Positions 11,124-22,809 of a stretch of 64,000 nt of DNA are shown here, piece after piece. The notes under the pieces were generated by a model. It was not told the DNA's origin. It ran no database searches and saw only the letters and a list, made by a program, of their open reading frames with translations. Numbering within the stretch: position 1 is the stretch's first letter; each line of letters begins with the position of its first letter. Source of the stretch: Notamacropus eugenii (taxonomy: Eukaryota; Chordata; Mammalia; Diprotodontia; Macropodidae); contig NC_092878.1 of the NCBI RefSeq assembly GCF_028372415.1, positions 68,961,830 to 69,025,829 of the forward strand, in the 5' to 3' direction. Made by a program: the position numbers and the translations under genes.

Positions 11124-12360
11124 GAGGACCCCTATATTGGAAGGCAAGATTTCAAGCTTCTAATGTACATGTCACCACTTATCTGTTCTAGAAGCTTATT
11201 CAAGTCTTTTGAACCACAGGCCATCTGTCACTGCAAGATAGAGTAATACTTTGCATTTGATGACATGTTTCTGAGTCTCAAGTTTTTTGTGGGGGAAACT
11301 TCCAATACTATGACTCTCTGGTTGAACTTCGTTGAGGAGTGGGAGTAAGTGAGAAGATAAAAATGAAAGCTAGACAAGTTTTAGGTACATTTAGAATTAT
11401 TTGATGTTACAGAAGCTTTATCACTTAGGTTTATTTACGTACTGCTAAAAATGCTTAATAGTGTAGTTACAAGATCAATGACTCTCCAATAAGCTTGCTG
11501 AGTGCTTAACAGGAAATATTTTAGAACGTCCAATCTATCCTAGCTTTAAACCATTTCCTTATTTGTTTCCAAGTTTAGTGATAACAGGTTGGACAGTGAC
11601 TGTCCTGTACTAGCTCCTCAGTAGATGTGTGCCCTTTAATCATTTAGCAAAAGTAATGAAGGACCAATTATGTAACTGATGGGAAAACTTAATCTTCCAT
11701 TGTTGCTCCTTTGCTAATGCTGAAAAGAACTAGAAACAGACTTAAAGATGAGTATAATCAATGAAGTCTTTATTTGATTTTACCCTCAGGAAGGCCACCA
11801 GTCTTTCCTGTTTCATCAAAACCGCTGATAGATAAAGTGGTTGCGATGGGAACTTTATCTATCTTAGACCTGCAAATAAGTGCAGAACTTTATGGAAGTG
11901 CAAGACAGAGAGAATCGAGCTCAGAAATTGAATTTCTTCAAATGGATCATAATGAAGAATAGTTCACTGCTGAGTTTATCAGAGTGTCCCCAGAAGTCAC
12001 AGCAGAACATGAACACATGGCAATATAATGGCAGGCTGGTGTTGATTCCATGGTTCTGACACGCATTCCTAGTTTCCTTTTGTGTAGAGATGTCATTAAC
12101 TTAGTGATCTCTGCTTGGGAAAGGAACAGAGCCTTGTCAATAGGTTAAGTAATTCTTTCACCAGCTCTGCACACATTTTCCCTAGCACGTTGCAGGTATA
12201 TAGACCCTTCCCCACTGATATCTGGCAAAATAAATTGTATTTCCCATGAAATTCTTAACCTAAATACAGGAAAGAAAGTTAGGTTTCTGTGTTTGCTCAT
12301 CTCTTTCTATTTCAGTCTCATTTCTTATGTTTCATTGGACCATAAGCTCCTGCTACTTGA
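11124..12360. other. Single-copy-looking DNA, nothing recognised
   Basis: No repeat family or known protein is recognised. A 62-codon open frame at 11774-11962 has no domain I know. Confidence 0.4.
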
Positions 12361-12361
12361 T

Positions 12362-12530
12362 AATATAATATAACTGCTTTAGATCTTCAAGGAATCTTAG
12401 AGATCAATGCATCTAATTCAATTTTACATATGAGAAAGCTAAGATACAGAGAGGATAATTGCTTTGCACAAGATTATATAAGTTGCAAGTTTTAAAAAGA
12501 TTTGAAGCCAAGTTCTCTCACTTCAGATGT
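12362..12530 (-). repeat. MIR-like SINE remnant
   Basis: The order 'ttttacatatgagaaagcta', 'agatacagagaggataattg' and 'cttcagatgttatta' follows the conserved MIR core ('ttacagatgaggaaactgag', 'gcacagagaggttaagt'). Orientation is taken from the direction of the core and is tentative. Confidence 0.45.
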
Positions 12531-13183
12531 TATTATTTTTATCATCAACTTTATCATCATCAAGAAAAACAATGATAGCATTTGTACAGTGTTTACTATT
12601 ATTTCCAGGGAAAATAGCCTCAATCTTATAACACATGTTTCAGAAGGGTAACTCACAGGTCTTGTCAACTGCAATTACTTTCCTCTCCTTCATGTTAGGG
12701 GTAGCGGCGATATAACTCATGGAGTTTTCCCTCAGACTTCATATGGTGTATTTGATAATCCTTGTAAAGTCCTAAAGATTCAATTCCTCATAAAGTGTAT
12801 TCTGTTCTCATCCTCTGATGATGATGCTGCCATCAGCTGTGTTACAGTTCCTTCTAGGATACTGATGGAAATAAGTACAAATCAATCTGGCCTCTGAAAT
12901 TTACAAGCTCATTTGCTGTTAATATGGGGCAGATGACACTAGAAATAGCCTAACATTGGGGCTGCTCTCTTTCTTCCTTCCCCAAGGCGAAGAGCATAGG
13001 ATGTGTTCAGAGAAGAGTAATGCCTCTGTTCTGAGGTATTGATGAGGCTGATGTGCACTTTTCAGGGCGGCTTTCCATACTTGGTGTCCATCTGATCCAT
13101 CCAACTCTCACGTGACTCTAAGAATGTGTACAATGAGCAGTGACCATGACCCAGTAAATCATTTTGAAGATGGGCTAAACCAG
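12531..13183. other. No recognised feature
   Basis: Mixed-composition sequence. A 61-codon minus-strand frame at 12919-13104 has no recognisable domain. Its right part adjoins the RTE fragment and could be further diverged RTE sequence. Confidence 0.35.
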
Positions 13184-13960
13184 GTTGAGGATAATTAACA
13201 GACTCAAATCCTTCATTGAATTAGACAGATGTCTATCCTAGGCATGTAAAAAGTTGTCCCAGGAGAGTGGGTGAATGGGAAAGTGTGGAAAAGAGGAGGT
13301 ATTAGACTGCCTTCCAAACTGAAGGCCCATACAGCTATTGTGCTGAGCTCATTTTCACATGCCTGTGCAACCTGGACAGTATACCAACTCCATGCCAGGC
13401 TAGTAAACCACTTCCATTTGAAATGTCTTAGGAAGATTCTAGAGATCACCTGGCAAGAAAAGGTATTGGACACTGAGGTCTTTTCTCAAACTAAACTACC
13501 AAGAATTCCAATGCTACTACCAAGGCTACAAGTATGATGGGCTGACCAGGTGGTTCATATGCCAAAAGTATGTTTGCCTAAAAGACTATTTTATGGAGAA
13601 CTCATGTAAGGAAGGTGGTCACATCACATCTCAACAGACAGATCCAAGTGTTCAGAAGAAGTGATACAAAGACACTCTTAAAATCTCTCCGGAGAATTTT
13701 GGAATCAAATTTGTGACATTGGAGACACTAACACAGAACCATACAGAACCATTACACACTTGCATCAAAAAGGTGCTGTGACTTATGAGCAAAGCAGAAT
13801 TGCAAGGAAAAGAGAAATGGGCAAATTTAGAGACACCTTCACTCTAAATGTTCATGTGAATTATTTATGCCCTACCTATACTAGAGCATTATGAGTTCTT
13901 ATTGGTCTAATCAGCTACAGTTAGACACAACACAATGTCTTGATTCAGAAATAACTTACT
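13184..13960 (+). mobile_element. RTE-type LINE, C-terminal and 3' end remnant
   Basis: Positions 13271-13537 encode KRGGIRLPSKLKAHTAIVL, CATWTVYQLHARLV and HFHLKCLRKILEITWQ, the stretch that follows the reverse transcriptase in RTE/BovB-class LINEs (compare GIRLPTRLKVNRAIVLTS in the copy at 32.6 kb). Downstream come the C-terminal 'cagatccaagtgttcag' and 'gcaaagcagaattgcaagga' landmarks and the 3'UTR end at about 13950. Several stops are present. The family is clear at class level; the subfamily is not. Confidence 0.7.
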
Positions 13961-14695
13961 ATTTTACATAAATCTCAGAGAGAAGGAAAAAGTCTCTTCC
14001 ATTAATGCAAATATGCTTCCTATGCAATATTACTTTATTTTCTTCAATGGCTTTTAAGGAACTTTAACTAAGTTTCTTTTATTGTAATGTACTCAAGAGC
14101 TAATGGTTGGTACTATTTGATTCAGTAAGGGGTTTATGAAGGACTTCTTCATTTTTCTGTTTGAGGGTCTAAAAATGTATTCTCAATTGACAAAACCAAA
14201 ATTTAAATGTATGTAGAATTAATAAATATTTGTATAACTTTTTAAAGTTGTGAATTGGCAATGTAATTATATTTCCCCCATTTTATTGAGAAAGAAAAAA
14301 TACATCAAAGGGGATAAGGATCATTTCTCTAGTTAAAGATTAATGTGTGCTGGAGATGAAATTAATGCTCAGTTCTCTAGTCCCTACAGAGTTCTTTTCA
14401 CAAACTACACTGCGTCTTTTCTTTATATCTTGCACTGTTACCTTAGGATGGCAAGCCCAGAAGGGTCTTTTTCGTTTTTGTTTTAGTATAATCAAGTGCC
14501 TCTGATTGGATCTTGCCTTTATCAACCAAGCAACTTTACGAAGAGTAAAACACAGAAACAAGAGTTTCTTTAACTAGAAACAGTATATGAATTTTGTATT
14601 TTTAATTATTTTAATGTTATTAAAGAAGCTCTTTCCCATTCAATAATGAGGATGGGGAGATTTGAAGGAAGGCCCAAACTTTTTGTTGCTTATTT
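13961..14695. other. No recognised feature
   Basis: AT-rich sequence. The 73-codon minus-strand frame at 14340-14561 matches nothing I know. Confidence 0.4.
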
Positions 14696-15045
14696 TCTTT
14701 AATGTTTATTTATTTAAGTATTCAGCATTCATTTCCACAAAATTTTGAGTTCCAAATTTTCTGCTTATCTCTGCCCTCCCTCCACCCCAAAATGCCATGT
14801 ATTTTGATTACACCTTCCACCAAATTGCCCTCCCTTCTAACATCTCTCCCTTACCTTATTACCATCTTCTCTTTTGTCTTGTAGAAAAAGATATATTTCT
14901 ATACCCCATTGCCTATATTTCTTATTTTCCAGTTGTATGCAAGCACGATTCTCAACATTTGTTTCTAAAACTTTGAGTTGCAACTTCTCTTCCATCCTCA
15001 TTTCCCACTGATCCCCACTGAGAAGGCAAGCAATTCAATACAGGC

Positions 15046-15134
<89 letters not shown>

Positions 15135-16185
15135 TTGCAAATGACTTCCACAACAGTCATGTTGTGTAAGACTAGCTATAGTTCCCTCTATCATATTCTG
15201 CCCTCACTTTCTTCTGTTCTTTTTTTTGACCATGTCCCTCCCCAAGAGTGTTTATTTCTAATTGTTCCCTCCTTCCATTTTCCTTCTCTTCCATCATCCC
15301 CCCACCCTGCTTATCCTCTTCTTCCTTACTTTCTGTAATGTAGGATAGGGTTTCATACCAATTTGAGTATGCATGGTATTCCCTCCTTTAGCCAAATGTG
15401 ATGAGAGTAAGCTTTACTTTTTCTCTCTCACATCCTCCCTTTCTCCTTCCATTGAAAAAGCTTTTTCTTTCTTCTTTTATGAGACATAATTTGCCCCATT
15501 CCATTTCTCCCTTTCCCCTCCCAATATATTCCTCTCTCAGCCCCCAATTTTATTTCTATAAACATGATTCCTTCCTATTCGACACACCTTGTGCTGTTTC
15601 TCAAGAGTTACAAACATTATCTATCCATGTGGTAATGTAAATTTTAGTAAGACCCTTATGATTTCTTTTTCCTATTTAACTGTTTATGTTTCTCTTGATT
15701 CTTGTGTTTGAAAGTCAAATTTTCTTTTCACCTCTGGTCTCTTTACCAAGAATGCTTGAAATTTCTGTATTTCATTGAACGACCATTTTCCCCTGAAGTA
15801 TTACACCCAGTTTTGCTGAGTACATGATTCTTGGTTTTAATCCTAGTTTCTTTGACTTCTGGAATATTATATTACACACCCGTCGATCCTTTAATGTAGA
15901 AGCTTCTAGATTTTCTGTTATTCTAATTGTACTTCCAAAATACAAGAATTGTTCCTTTCTAGCTGCTTGTAACATTCTCCTCTTTATGAGAGAACTCTGA
16001 AATTTGGCCACAATATTCCTAGGAGTTTCTTTTTTTGGGTCTCTTTCAGGAGGTGATCTGTGGATTATTTCAATATTTATTTTGTCCTCTGGTTCTAGGA
16101 TATCAGGGTAGTTTTCCTTGATAAATTCATGAAAGATTATGTCTAGATTTTTTTTATTATGGCATTGAGGGAGTCCCAAGAGCAC
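14696..16185 (-). mobile_element. HAL1 (5'-truncated): ORF1 C-terminus and 3'UTR
   Basis: The minus strand reads the C-terminal half of ORF1 at about 16170-15775 (NKKNLDIIFHEFIKENYPD, HRSPPERDPKKETPRNI, FQKSKKLGLKPRIMYSAKLG), then the 3'UTR, finishing at 14700 with 'gaactcaaaattttgtgg' and an A-rich tail. The truncated 5' side abuts, head to head, a plus-strand HAL1 at about 16186. The 203-codon open frame over 15772-16383 is a chance fusion of this ORF1 end with the complement of the neighbour's 5'UTR. Confidence 0.75.
15047..15131. repeat. (AC)n(AT)n microsatellite
   Basis: An AC dinucleotide run is followed by an AT run, inside the minus-strand HAL1 3'UTR. Confidence 0.95.
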
Positions 16186-17598
16186 TGGCAGAATTGGAGG
16201 CACCTCTAGAGAGGGAATTCTACTACTTGCAGATTTGGGGCAGAAAAGATTTTTTGGGTGTTCCCAGATGACTGCCCAGGCCAGGAGAGGAGAAAACTCC
16301 TCTCGCTTGATTGTGCCACCTTGGAGAAACTGAGAACTTACAGGTACCCAGACTATATACCCTCCTCTTGACAAAGGACTCAAAAGTCAAGTAACTGACT
16401 GGGAAAATGTCCAAAAAAGGGAAAAAATGAAACCATAAAAAGTTACTTTCTTGCTGAACAGGTATTTTCTTCCATCCTTTCAGTTGAGGAAGTCAAAAGT
16501 TCTGTCTTCCATACCTCTTAAAATAAATATTCAATAGTTTCAGGCCATGAAAGAACTCAAAAAGGATTTTGAAAATCAAGTAAGAGAGGTGAAGGAAAAA
16601 TTGGGAAGAGAAATGAGAATGATGCAAGAAAATCTTAAACAGTGAGTCAGCAGCTTGCTAAAGGAGACCCCAAAAAATTCTGAAGAAAATAACACCTTTT
16701 AAAATAGGCTAACTCAATTGCCAAATGAGGTTCATAAAGTCAATGAATAGAAGAGTGCTTTAAAAAATAGAATTAGCCAAATGGAAAAGGAGGTTCAAAA
16801 GCTCACTGAAGAAAATAGTTCTTTAATAATTAGAATAGAGCAGATGGAAGCTACTGATTTGATGAGAAACCAATAAATTTCAAAACAAAATCAAAAGAAT
16901 GACAAATTGCAGATAATGTGAAAAAACTCTTTGGAAAAATAACTGGCCTGGAAAACAGATCCAGGAGAGACAACTTAAAAATTATGAGACTATCTCAAAG
17001 TCATGATAAAAAAAAAGAGCCTAGACATCATCTTTCATGAAATTATCAAGGAAAACTTCCCTGATATTCTACAACCAGAGGGTATAGTAGAAATCGAAAG
17101 AATTCACCAATCACCTGCTGAAAGAGACCCCAAAATAGAAACTCCTTGGAATATTGTAGCCAAATTTTAGAGTTAAAAGATAAAGGGGGAAATATTGCAA
17201 GCAACTAGAAAGGAACAATTGGAGTATTGTGGAAATACGCTCAGGATAACACAGGATATGGTACCTTCCACATTAAGGGATAGAAGGGTTTGGAAAATGA
17301 TATTTCAGAACTGGGATTGAAACCAAGAATCACCTACCTAATAAAACTGAGTGTAATACTTAGGGGGAAAAATGGTCATTCAATGACGTATAGGACTTTC
17401 AAGCATTCTTGATGAAAACACCAGAACTGAATAGAAAATTTGACTTTCCAACACAAGAATCAAGAGAAGCATGAAAAGGTAAACAGGAAAGAGAAAACAT
17501 AAAGGACTTTCTAATGTTGAAGAGTATACATTCCCACATGGATATATAGTATTTTTAACTCTTGAGACTTTTCTCATTATTTGGGAAATTGGAGTGAT

Positions 17599-17638
<40 letters not shown>

Positions 17639-18506
17639 CAATATATATATATATATATATATATATTACAGGCAGAGAGCACAGGTTAAATTCAATTAAA
17701 AGGGATGGTATCTTAAAAAATAAAATTAGGGGTGAGAGAGTAATATATTGGGAAGAGAAAGGGAGAAATGAAATGGGGCAATTATCACTCATAAAAGAAT
17801 CAAGAAAAAACTTTTTCAGTGGAGGAGAAAAGGGAGGAGGTAAGAGGGAAAAATAAACTTTATTCTCTTCACGTTTGGCTTAAGGAGGGAATAACGTGCT
17901 CACTCAATTTGGTATGAAAATCTATCTTACACTACAGAAAAGTACAGGAGAGTGGGACAAGTGGGGTGAGGGGGTTGACAGAAGGGAGGGCAAATGGCAG
18001 AAGGGAGTCATTAGAAGTAAACACTTTTGGAGAGGGACAAGGTCAAATGAGAGAATAGAATAAATGGAAAACAGGATAGGATGCTGGGAGATAAGCTAAT
18101 CTTACTCAGCATGACTATTATGGAAATATTTTGCAAAACTACCCATATATAGCGTATATTGAATTGTTTGCCTTCTCAGTGGGCATGGGTGGGGAGTAAG
18201 AAAAGGAGAGAAGTTGAAATTCAAAGTATTAGAAAGGAACGATGAGAATTGTTTTTGCATACAACTGGGAAATAATAAGTACGGTTAAGGGAATATTGAA
18301 ATCTATCTTGGCCTACAAGAAAAGAGAGACGATTGAGATAAGGGAATCGTGGTGTGTGGCAGAAGGGAGGTCATATTGAGAGAAGGCATAATCAGAATGC
18401 AAGTCATTATGGAATGGGGAGAGGGAGGAGATGGGGAGAAAATTGGGAACTCAAAATTTTGTGAAAATGAATGTTGAAAAGTAAAAATAAATAAATAAAC
18501 ATTACA
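16186..18506 (+). mobile_element. HAL1: partial 5'UTR, degraded ORF1, 3'UTR
   Basis: The element begins inside the 5'UTR ('gagagggaattctacta', then 'gattgtgccaccttgga' and 'gacaaaggactcaaaagt'). ORF1 runs from 16408 to about 17455, with landmarks MEKEVQKLTEENSSL and LGLKPRITYLIKLS after correcting several frameshifts and stops. The 3'UTR ends at about 18500 with 'atgttgaaaagtaaaaata'. There is no ORF2. It is paired head to head with the element on its left. Confidence 0.75.
17602..17667. repeat. (AC)n ... (TA)n microsatellite
   Basis: AC repeats, a short 'tctgtca' bridge, then TA repeats, located just after the ORF1 end in the HAL1 3'UTR. Confidence 0.95.
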
Positions 18507-18985
18507 AATAAGTAAACACTTTTGGGAAGGGACAAGGTCAAAATACAGCATGGAATTAATGTGGGGCATGATAAGATGGAAAAAATACAGTTCATCTTTC
18601 AGCAAATGACTTTCATGAAAGACTTTTCCGTAACTACACATGTATAACCTATGTTGAATTGCCTTCTCAGTGAGGATGGGGAGGGAGGGAGGAAGAAAGA
18701 CAAGTTGGAACTCAAAGTTTTAGGAACAAATGTTGAGAACTGTTTTTGCATACAACTGGGAAATAAGAAATACAAGTAATAGGATGTAGAAATTTATCTT
18801 GCCATGAAAGACAAGAGAAAAGATGGGGATAAGCAATAGAGGGAATGGCATATTGGGAGATGGGGTAATAATAATGCATGTGATTTTGTGGTGGGAGGAG
18901 AAGAAAGAAGGGGAGAAAATTTGACTACTTAAAATTTTATGCAAATGGATGTTGAAAGCTAAAAATTAATAAACATTAGAAAAAA
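18507..18985 (+). mobile_element. Second HAL1 3'UTR fragment
   Basis: After the A-rich end of the previous element, the sequence re-enters the HAL1 3'UTR at 'agtaaacacttttgggaagg' and finishes with 'atgttgaaagctaaaaatta'. It is either a separate 5'-truncated insertion or a tandem 3'UTR copy. Confidence 0.7.
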
Positions 18986-18989
18986 AGTC

Positions 18990-19257
18990 ATAAACACCTG
19001 ATTACAAATCTAGTCTAAGTTCCCTATTAGGTGTATCACCCTAGATAAGTCCTTTATCCTCTTTCTGTTTCTGTTTCCTCATTTCCATTGCTGTTCAGTC
19101 ATTTCCATCATGTCTCACTCTGCATGTCCCCATTGGGATTCTTGGCAAAGATAGTGAGATGGTTTGTCATTTTTGTCTCTAGTTGACTTTATAAAGAAAC
19201 TGAGGCAAACAGGGTTTAGTAACTTGTTCAGCAGTACAGAGTTAGTAACTGTCTGTA
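18990..19257 (-). repeat. SINE fragments (left part, interrupted)
   Basis: From about 19083 the sequence is a minus-oriented marsupial SINE: 'gctgttcagtcatttcc', 'ccccattgggattcttggca', 'aactgaggcaaacagggttt'. It stops at 'agtaactgtctg'. The normal continuation ('ggatttgaactcaattcctc') appears only at 19790-19860, so a 0.5-kb segment splits it. Positions 18990-19082 look like a separate plus-oriented MIR-type piece. Confidence 0.7.
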
Positions 19258-19787
19258 TTGATAATGCATTTGTTCTTATTGTCAATGTAATTTTCCTTCT
19301 TAATGGGAAGATTTTCCCCATCCATTAATAAGCCCATGTGACCTGCTTAAGTTACACTGAATCCTGAGTTACATGAGTCTAAGTCATGTGGAACAGGAAG
19401 GGATGGAACAGGAAGGGTGGAGCAGGAACAGTTAGAGCTGGAGCAGAGATGAGAGGAAGTTACACAGAACAGTTAGAACTGAAGGATTCAGGCAAGATAA
19501 CAGCTGGCTGTGAGTGAGAGAAGGGCATTTTGCTTAAGGGGAGTGGTTGGTGGGAATGCTTGGTGATGTTGTTGTCCTCTGTGTTGTTATTATGTATAGA
19601 TTTTTTTGTTACTATGATGGAATTAGCTTTCTGGTGTTGGAATTTGGATTTTTCATGGCTGAATCAATGTTTTGGTTGTGTATTCTATGTGGAGAGTCTG
19701 TCGTACTTCCTGATTCAGAATTGTGCCTGCGTATTCATAGTTGCCTTAGGCTTTGTGAATATCACATTGGCTCTATCCTGCCAGAAG
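19258..19787. other. Unclassified ~530-bp insert splitting a SINE
   Basis: This sequence lies between two parts of one SINE. It has an imperfect internal repeat of 'gaacaggaagggatg'/'gagcaggaacagttagag' at 19391-19440 and no recognisable LINE or SINE motif. I see no clear terminal repeats or target-site duplication. Solo LTR or DNA transposon remnant are both possible. Overlapping open frames at 19530-19901 match nothing known. Confidence 0.45.
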
Positions 19788-19860
19788 ATGGATTTGAACT
19801 CAATTCCTCCTGATTTCATACTAGATGCTTTGTCAACCACCCCACCTACCTACTCCTCTT
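19788..19860 (-). repeat. SINE fragment (right part)
   Basis: It continues the split SINE: 'ggatttgaactcaattcctc', 'ctgatttcatactagatgct', 'ttgtcaaccaccccacctac', matching the standard complement of the tRNA-like head. Confidence 0.65.
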
Positions 19861-20007
19861 TTCACCTTTACCAATCTGAAAATCTTTCTAATTATTACTG
19901 ATTACAGATGTGGACCATTTTCCCCCTATGGTTCTTAACTTGGATTTCTTCTTTTGAAAAATAATTAGCCTTTGAATATAGGGATAATGGGGAATGGCAC
20001 ATTTTTC

Positions 20008-20231
<224 letters not shown>

Positions 20232-20234
<3 letters not shown>

Positions 20235-20569
20235 ATGAAGGGTTAAAATATTCACTAGGCTCTATTTTAGGATGTTAATTTCTTTGCATTTCATGAATCA
20301 AGACTTTCTGTAGGTGTCCACTGTAAAATAATTCATCCCTAATACTAATATGTCAATCTTATTCTCTAATGCTCCATATTTATTTCCTGCTAGGAAACAA
20401 TAGTATTTGTCAATACAGATGGTTCAGTTTAAATGCACAAGAACATATAAACTAGAAGTTATTTTCAGTTGGAGATGCTTTGAGTGATGCACTCATATTA
20501 AAGGAGTCTTTAATTACTTTTCATGGCAATGATTCAAAGTTTTAAAATAAAGCAGGATTTTTCCCTTGA
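20232..20569. other. AT-rich gap, nothing recognised
   Basis: No gene or repeat family is identified. A short terminal part (20570-20584) is one copy of the HAL1 target-site duplication. Confidence 0.4.
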
Positions 20570-20584
20570 CATCTATGAACTTTT

Positions 20585-22116
20585 ATATTTTTATATAAAA
20601 TTTATTTATTTTGCATTTCTTTGCATGAGCTTCTACAAGAATTTGAATTCAAAATTTTCTACCCATCTCTCCCCACCCTTCAACACAGGATAACATGCAC
20701 CCAATATAAACCTCCCTCCAGTCTGTCGGCCCTTCTGTTATCCATTCATCTTCCATCCCCTTGCCCCTCTAATTTCCAGTAAGGTAAAATAAATTCATAT
20801 ACTCCATTTCCTGTATATCTTAATTTCCAGCTGCATGCTAAAACAATTTTTAACATCTATTCTTAAAGCTTTGAGTTCCATATTCTCTCCCTCCCTCCCC
20901 ACCCACCCTCATTGAGAAACCAAGAAATTCAATATAGGTCATACATGTGTAACAATGCAAATCACATCCATAATATTTGTGTTGTAAAAAATTTCCCTCT
21001 GCCTATCATGCCCTTTGCTTACTCCACTCTCCCCCTTGAGGGTCTCCCCACAATAGTATTTGCTTCTGTTTATCACTGTTTATTTTGGTGTCTCTTTTAG
21101 CAAGCCATTGCCTTGCTTTTCAAGATTTTCTTTCATTATTCTCATTTACCTTCCCAATTTTTTTCTTCACTTCTGTTACTTGATTTTCAAAATCCTTTTT
21201 GAGCTCTTTCATGACCTGAGAGCTTTGAATACTTTCTGGAGGTTCTGGATGTAGAAGCCTTGACTTTTATGTCTTTCTCTGATGGTATGTTTATTTCTTT
21301 CTCATATGAAAGGATGGAACAAAATAGCTGTTCACCAAGAAAGTAAACTTCTATAGTCTCATTTTTTGCCGTTTTTTGTGCATTTTCTCAATCAGTTACT
21401 TGACTTTTGAATCATTTGTCAAGTGGAGTGTATACTCTAGGGAACTGTAAGTTCTCAGTTCCTCCAAGGTGGCACAATCAAAGGAGAAGAGTTCACTCCT
21501 CTCCTGGCCTGTACTCTGATCTGGGAGCAATCACAAGCACTCTTTTGTGCCTAGGAACTGAAAGTCTTATTCCCTCTTCACAGCCACCACCAGTTCCACT
21601 ATTCCAGTGCTCCTCCTCACTCCACAACCACCACTCAAAACTGAGACCCAGATTAGAGCTTGATTCCCCCAGGGTCTTTAGGTGGAGGGATTCTAAAGTG
21701 CATGCTGCTGCAGTGACTACCACCAACCTGGGACCAGGGGTGGGGTCAGAGTGCACACCCCTCTAACCCAGGTGAAAGAGCTTTATCACTGACCTGTGAA
21801 ATTGTCTTTGGCATTTGTGGGTTGAGAAATCTAGGAACTGTGGCTTCTATTCGTGATTCACAGCCCTGACTCTTACGCTAGTCCTGTCCATGTTGCATGG
21901 CCGATGCTTGGCTGCACTTCACTCTGAGCCCATGTGATAGATCTTTCTTGTCAGCCTTCCAGACTGTCTTAGACTGGAAATTTCTTTCTTTCAGTCTTTT
22001 TGTGGTTTCTACTGCTAGAATTTATTTAGTCTCATTGTTGCAGGTATTTTATGGGCTATGGAGAAGAACTAGAGCAGGTCCATCTTTCCACTAATCCATC
22101 ATGGCTCTGTCCCTCC
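20585..22116 (-). mobile_element. HAL1 with full 5' and 3' ends, internally deleted
   Basis: The minus strand starts at 22116 with 'gggagggacagagccatgat' (L1/HAL1 5' end) and runs through the 5'UTR to the ORF1 N-terminus at about 21420-21100. It then jumps to the 3'UTR at about 21060 and ends near 20590 in A/T-rich sequence. A 15-bp target-site duplication is visible: 'catctatgaactttt' at 20570-20584 and 'catctgtgaactttt' at 22117-22131, with one mismatch. The middle and C-terminal ORF1 is missing. Confidence 0.8.
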
Positions 22117-22226
22117 CATCTGTGAACTTTTTTTTTTCCAATTTGATTAATTTTTACTGAAGAAAATGAGGACTTTTGAATTCCAATGCAAACATGCTAG
22201 TATTCTAAAACAATAATAAAAATGGA

Positions 22227-22809
22227 GGGGGGCGAAACCAAGATGGCGGAGTAGAAAGACGCACATACACATAGCTCCGAACCCACAACCCACAGAACGG
22301 CTACAGGGGAGCAACTCACGGCGAATTCTGCACCCAGAGGCCACTGAATATTGGAGCGAGGGAGATTTCTGTTCCGGAGCGACCTGCAAACATCTCGCGG
22401 GGGGTCCTTCGCGCTGTGGACTGGGCACCGAGACTGGGAGCTGAGGGCAGCCCTGCAGCGGCCGCGGCACCGAGAGGAAAAGATCCGAGCGGGCTTCGGG
22501 GACAGGACCTCCAGTGGCCACGCGGGTCCCTCCACCCACAGAGGGACCTGCAAACCTCTCCCAAAAGGTCCGTTGCGCTGCAGACGCGGAGCCCAGCCCA
22601 GACCTACAGCGCCCCCGGCTCCGATGGGAACAGATCCGAGCAGGCTTCAGGGACGGGATCTCCAGTGGCAGCACAAGTTCCTCCGCCCACAGGTGATGGG
22701 GGTCGGTGAGAGAGTCTCTTTGGCGGGTCGAGAGGGGAGTGGCTGGGAGGACCAGGAGGCGAGGTGGGTGTGAGGAGAATATTCAGAGGTCAAGTCACTG
22801 GCTGGGAAA
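22227..22809 (+). promoter_or_regulatory. HAL1 5'UTR / presumed internal promoter
   Basis: This is a CpG- and GC-rich leader in otherwise AT-rich DNA. Near its start (22237-22250) 'accaagatggcgga' matches the YY1 site that positions L1 transcription starts in other mammals. Two tandem monomers follow: 22382-22545 and 22546-22697. Each begins 'acctgcaaac' and carries 'gatccgagc', 'ggcttc', 'ctccagtggc' and 'cacag' in the same order. Promoter function is inferred from family knowledge. Confidence 0.65.
22237..22250 (+). promoter_or_regulatory. YY1-type site at HAL1 5' end
   Basis: The sequence 'accaagatggcgga' contains the AAGATGGCGG core used by YY1 at the 5' end of mammalian L1s. It is located 10 bases from the element start. 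Confidence 0.6.

Noticed and set aside
15772-16383. 203-codon minus-strand open frame
   Set aside because: Its C-terminal half is genuine HAL1 ORF1 but its N-terminal half is the complement of the neighbouring plus-strand HAL1's 5'UTR; it is a junction artefact, not a gene.
22351-22773. 140-codon sense frame in the HAL1 5'UTR
   Set aside because: It lies in the monomer leader, overlaps other frames of similar length on both strands, and has no relation to a known protein; chance open frame in GC-rich DNA.
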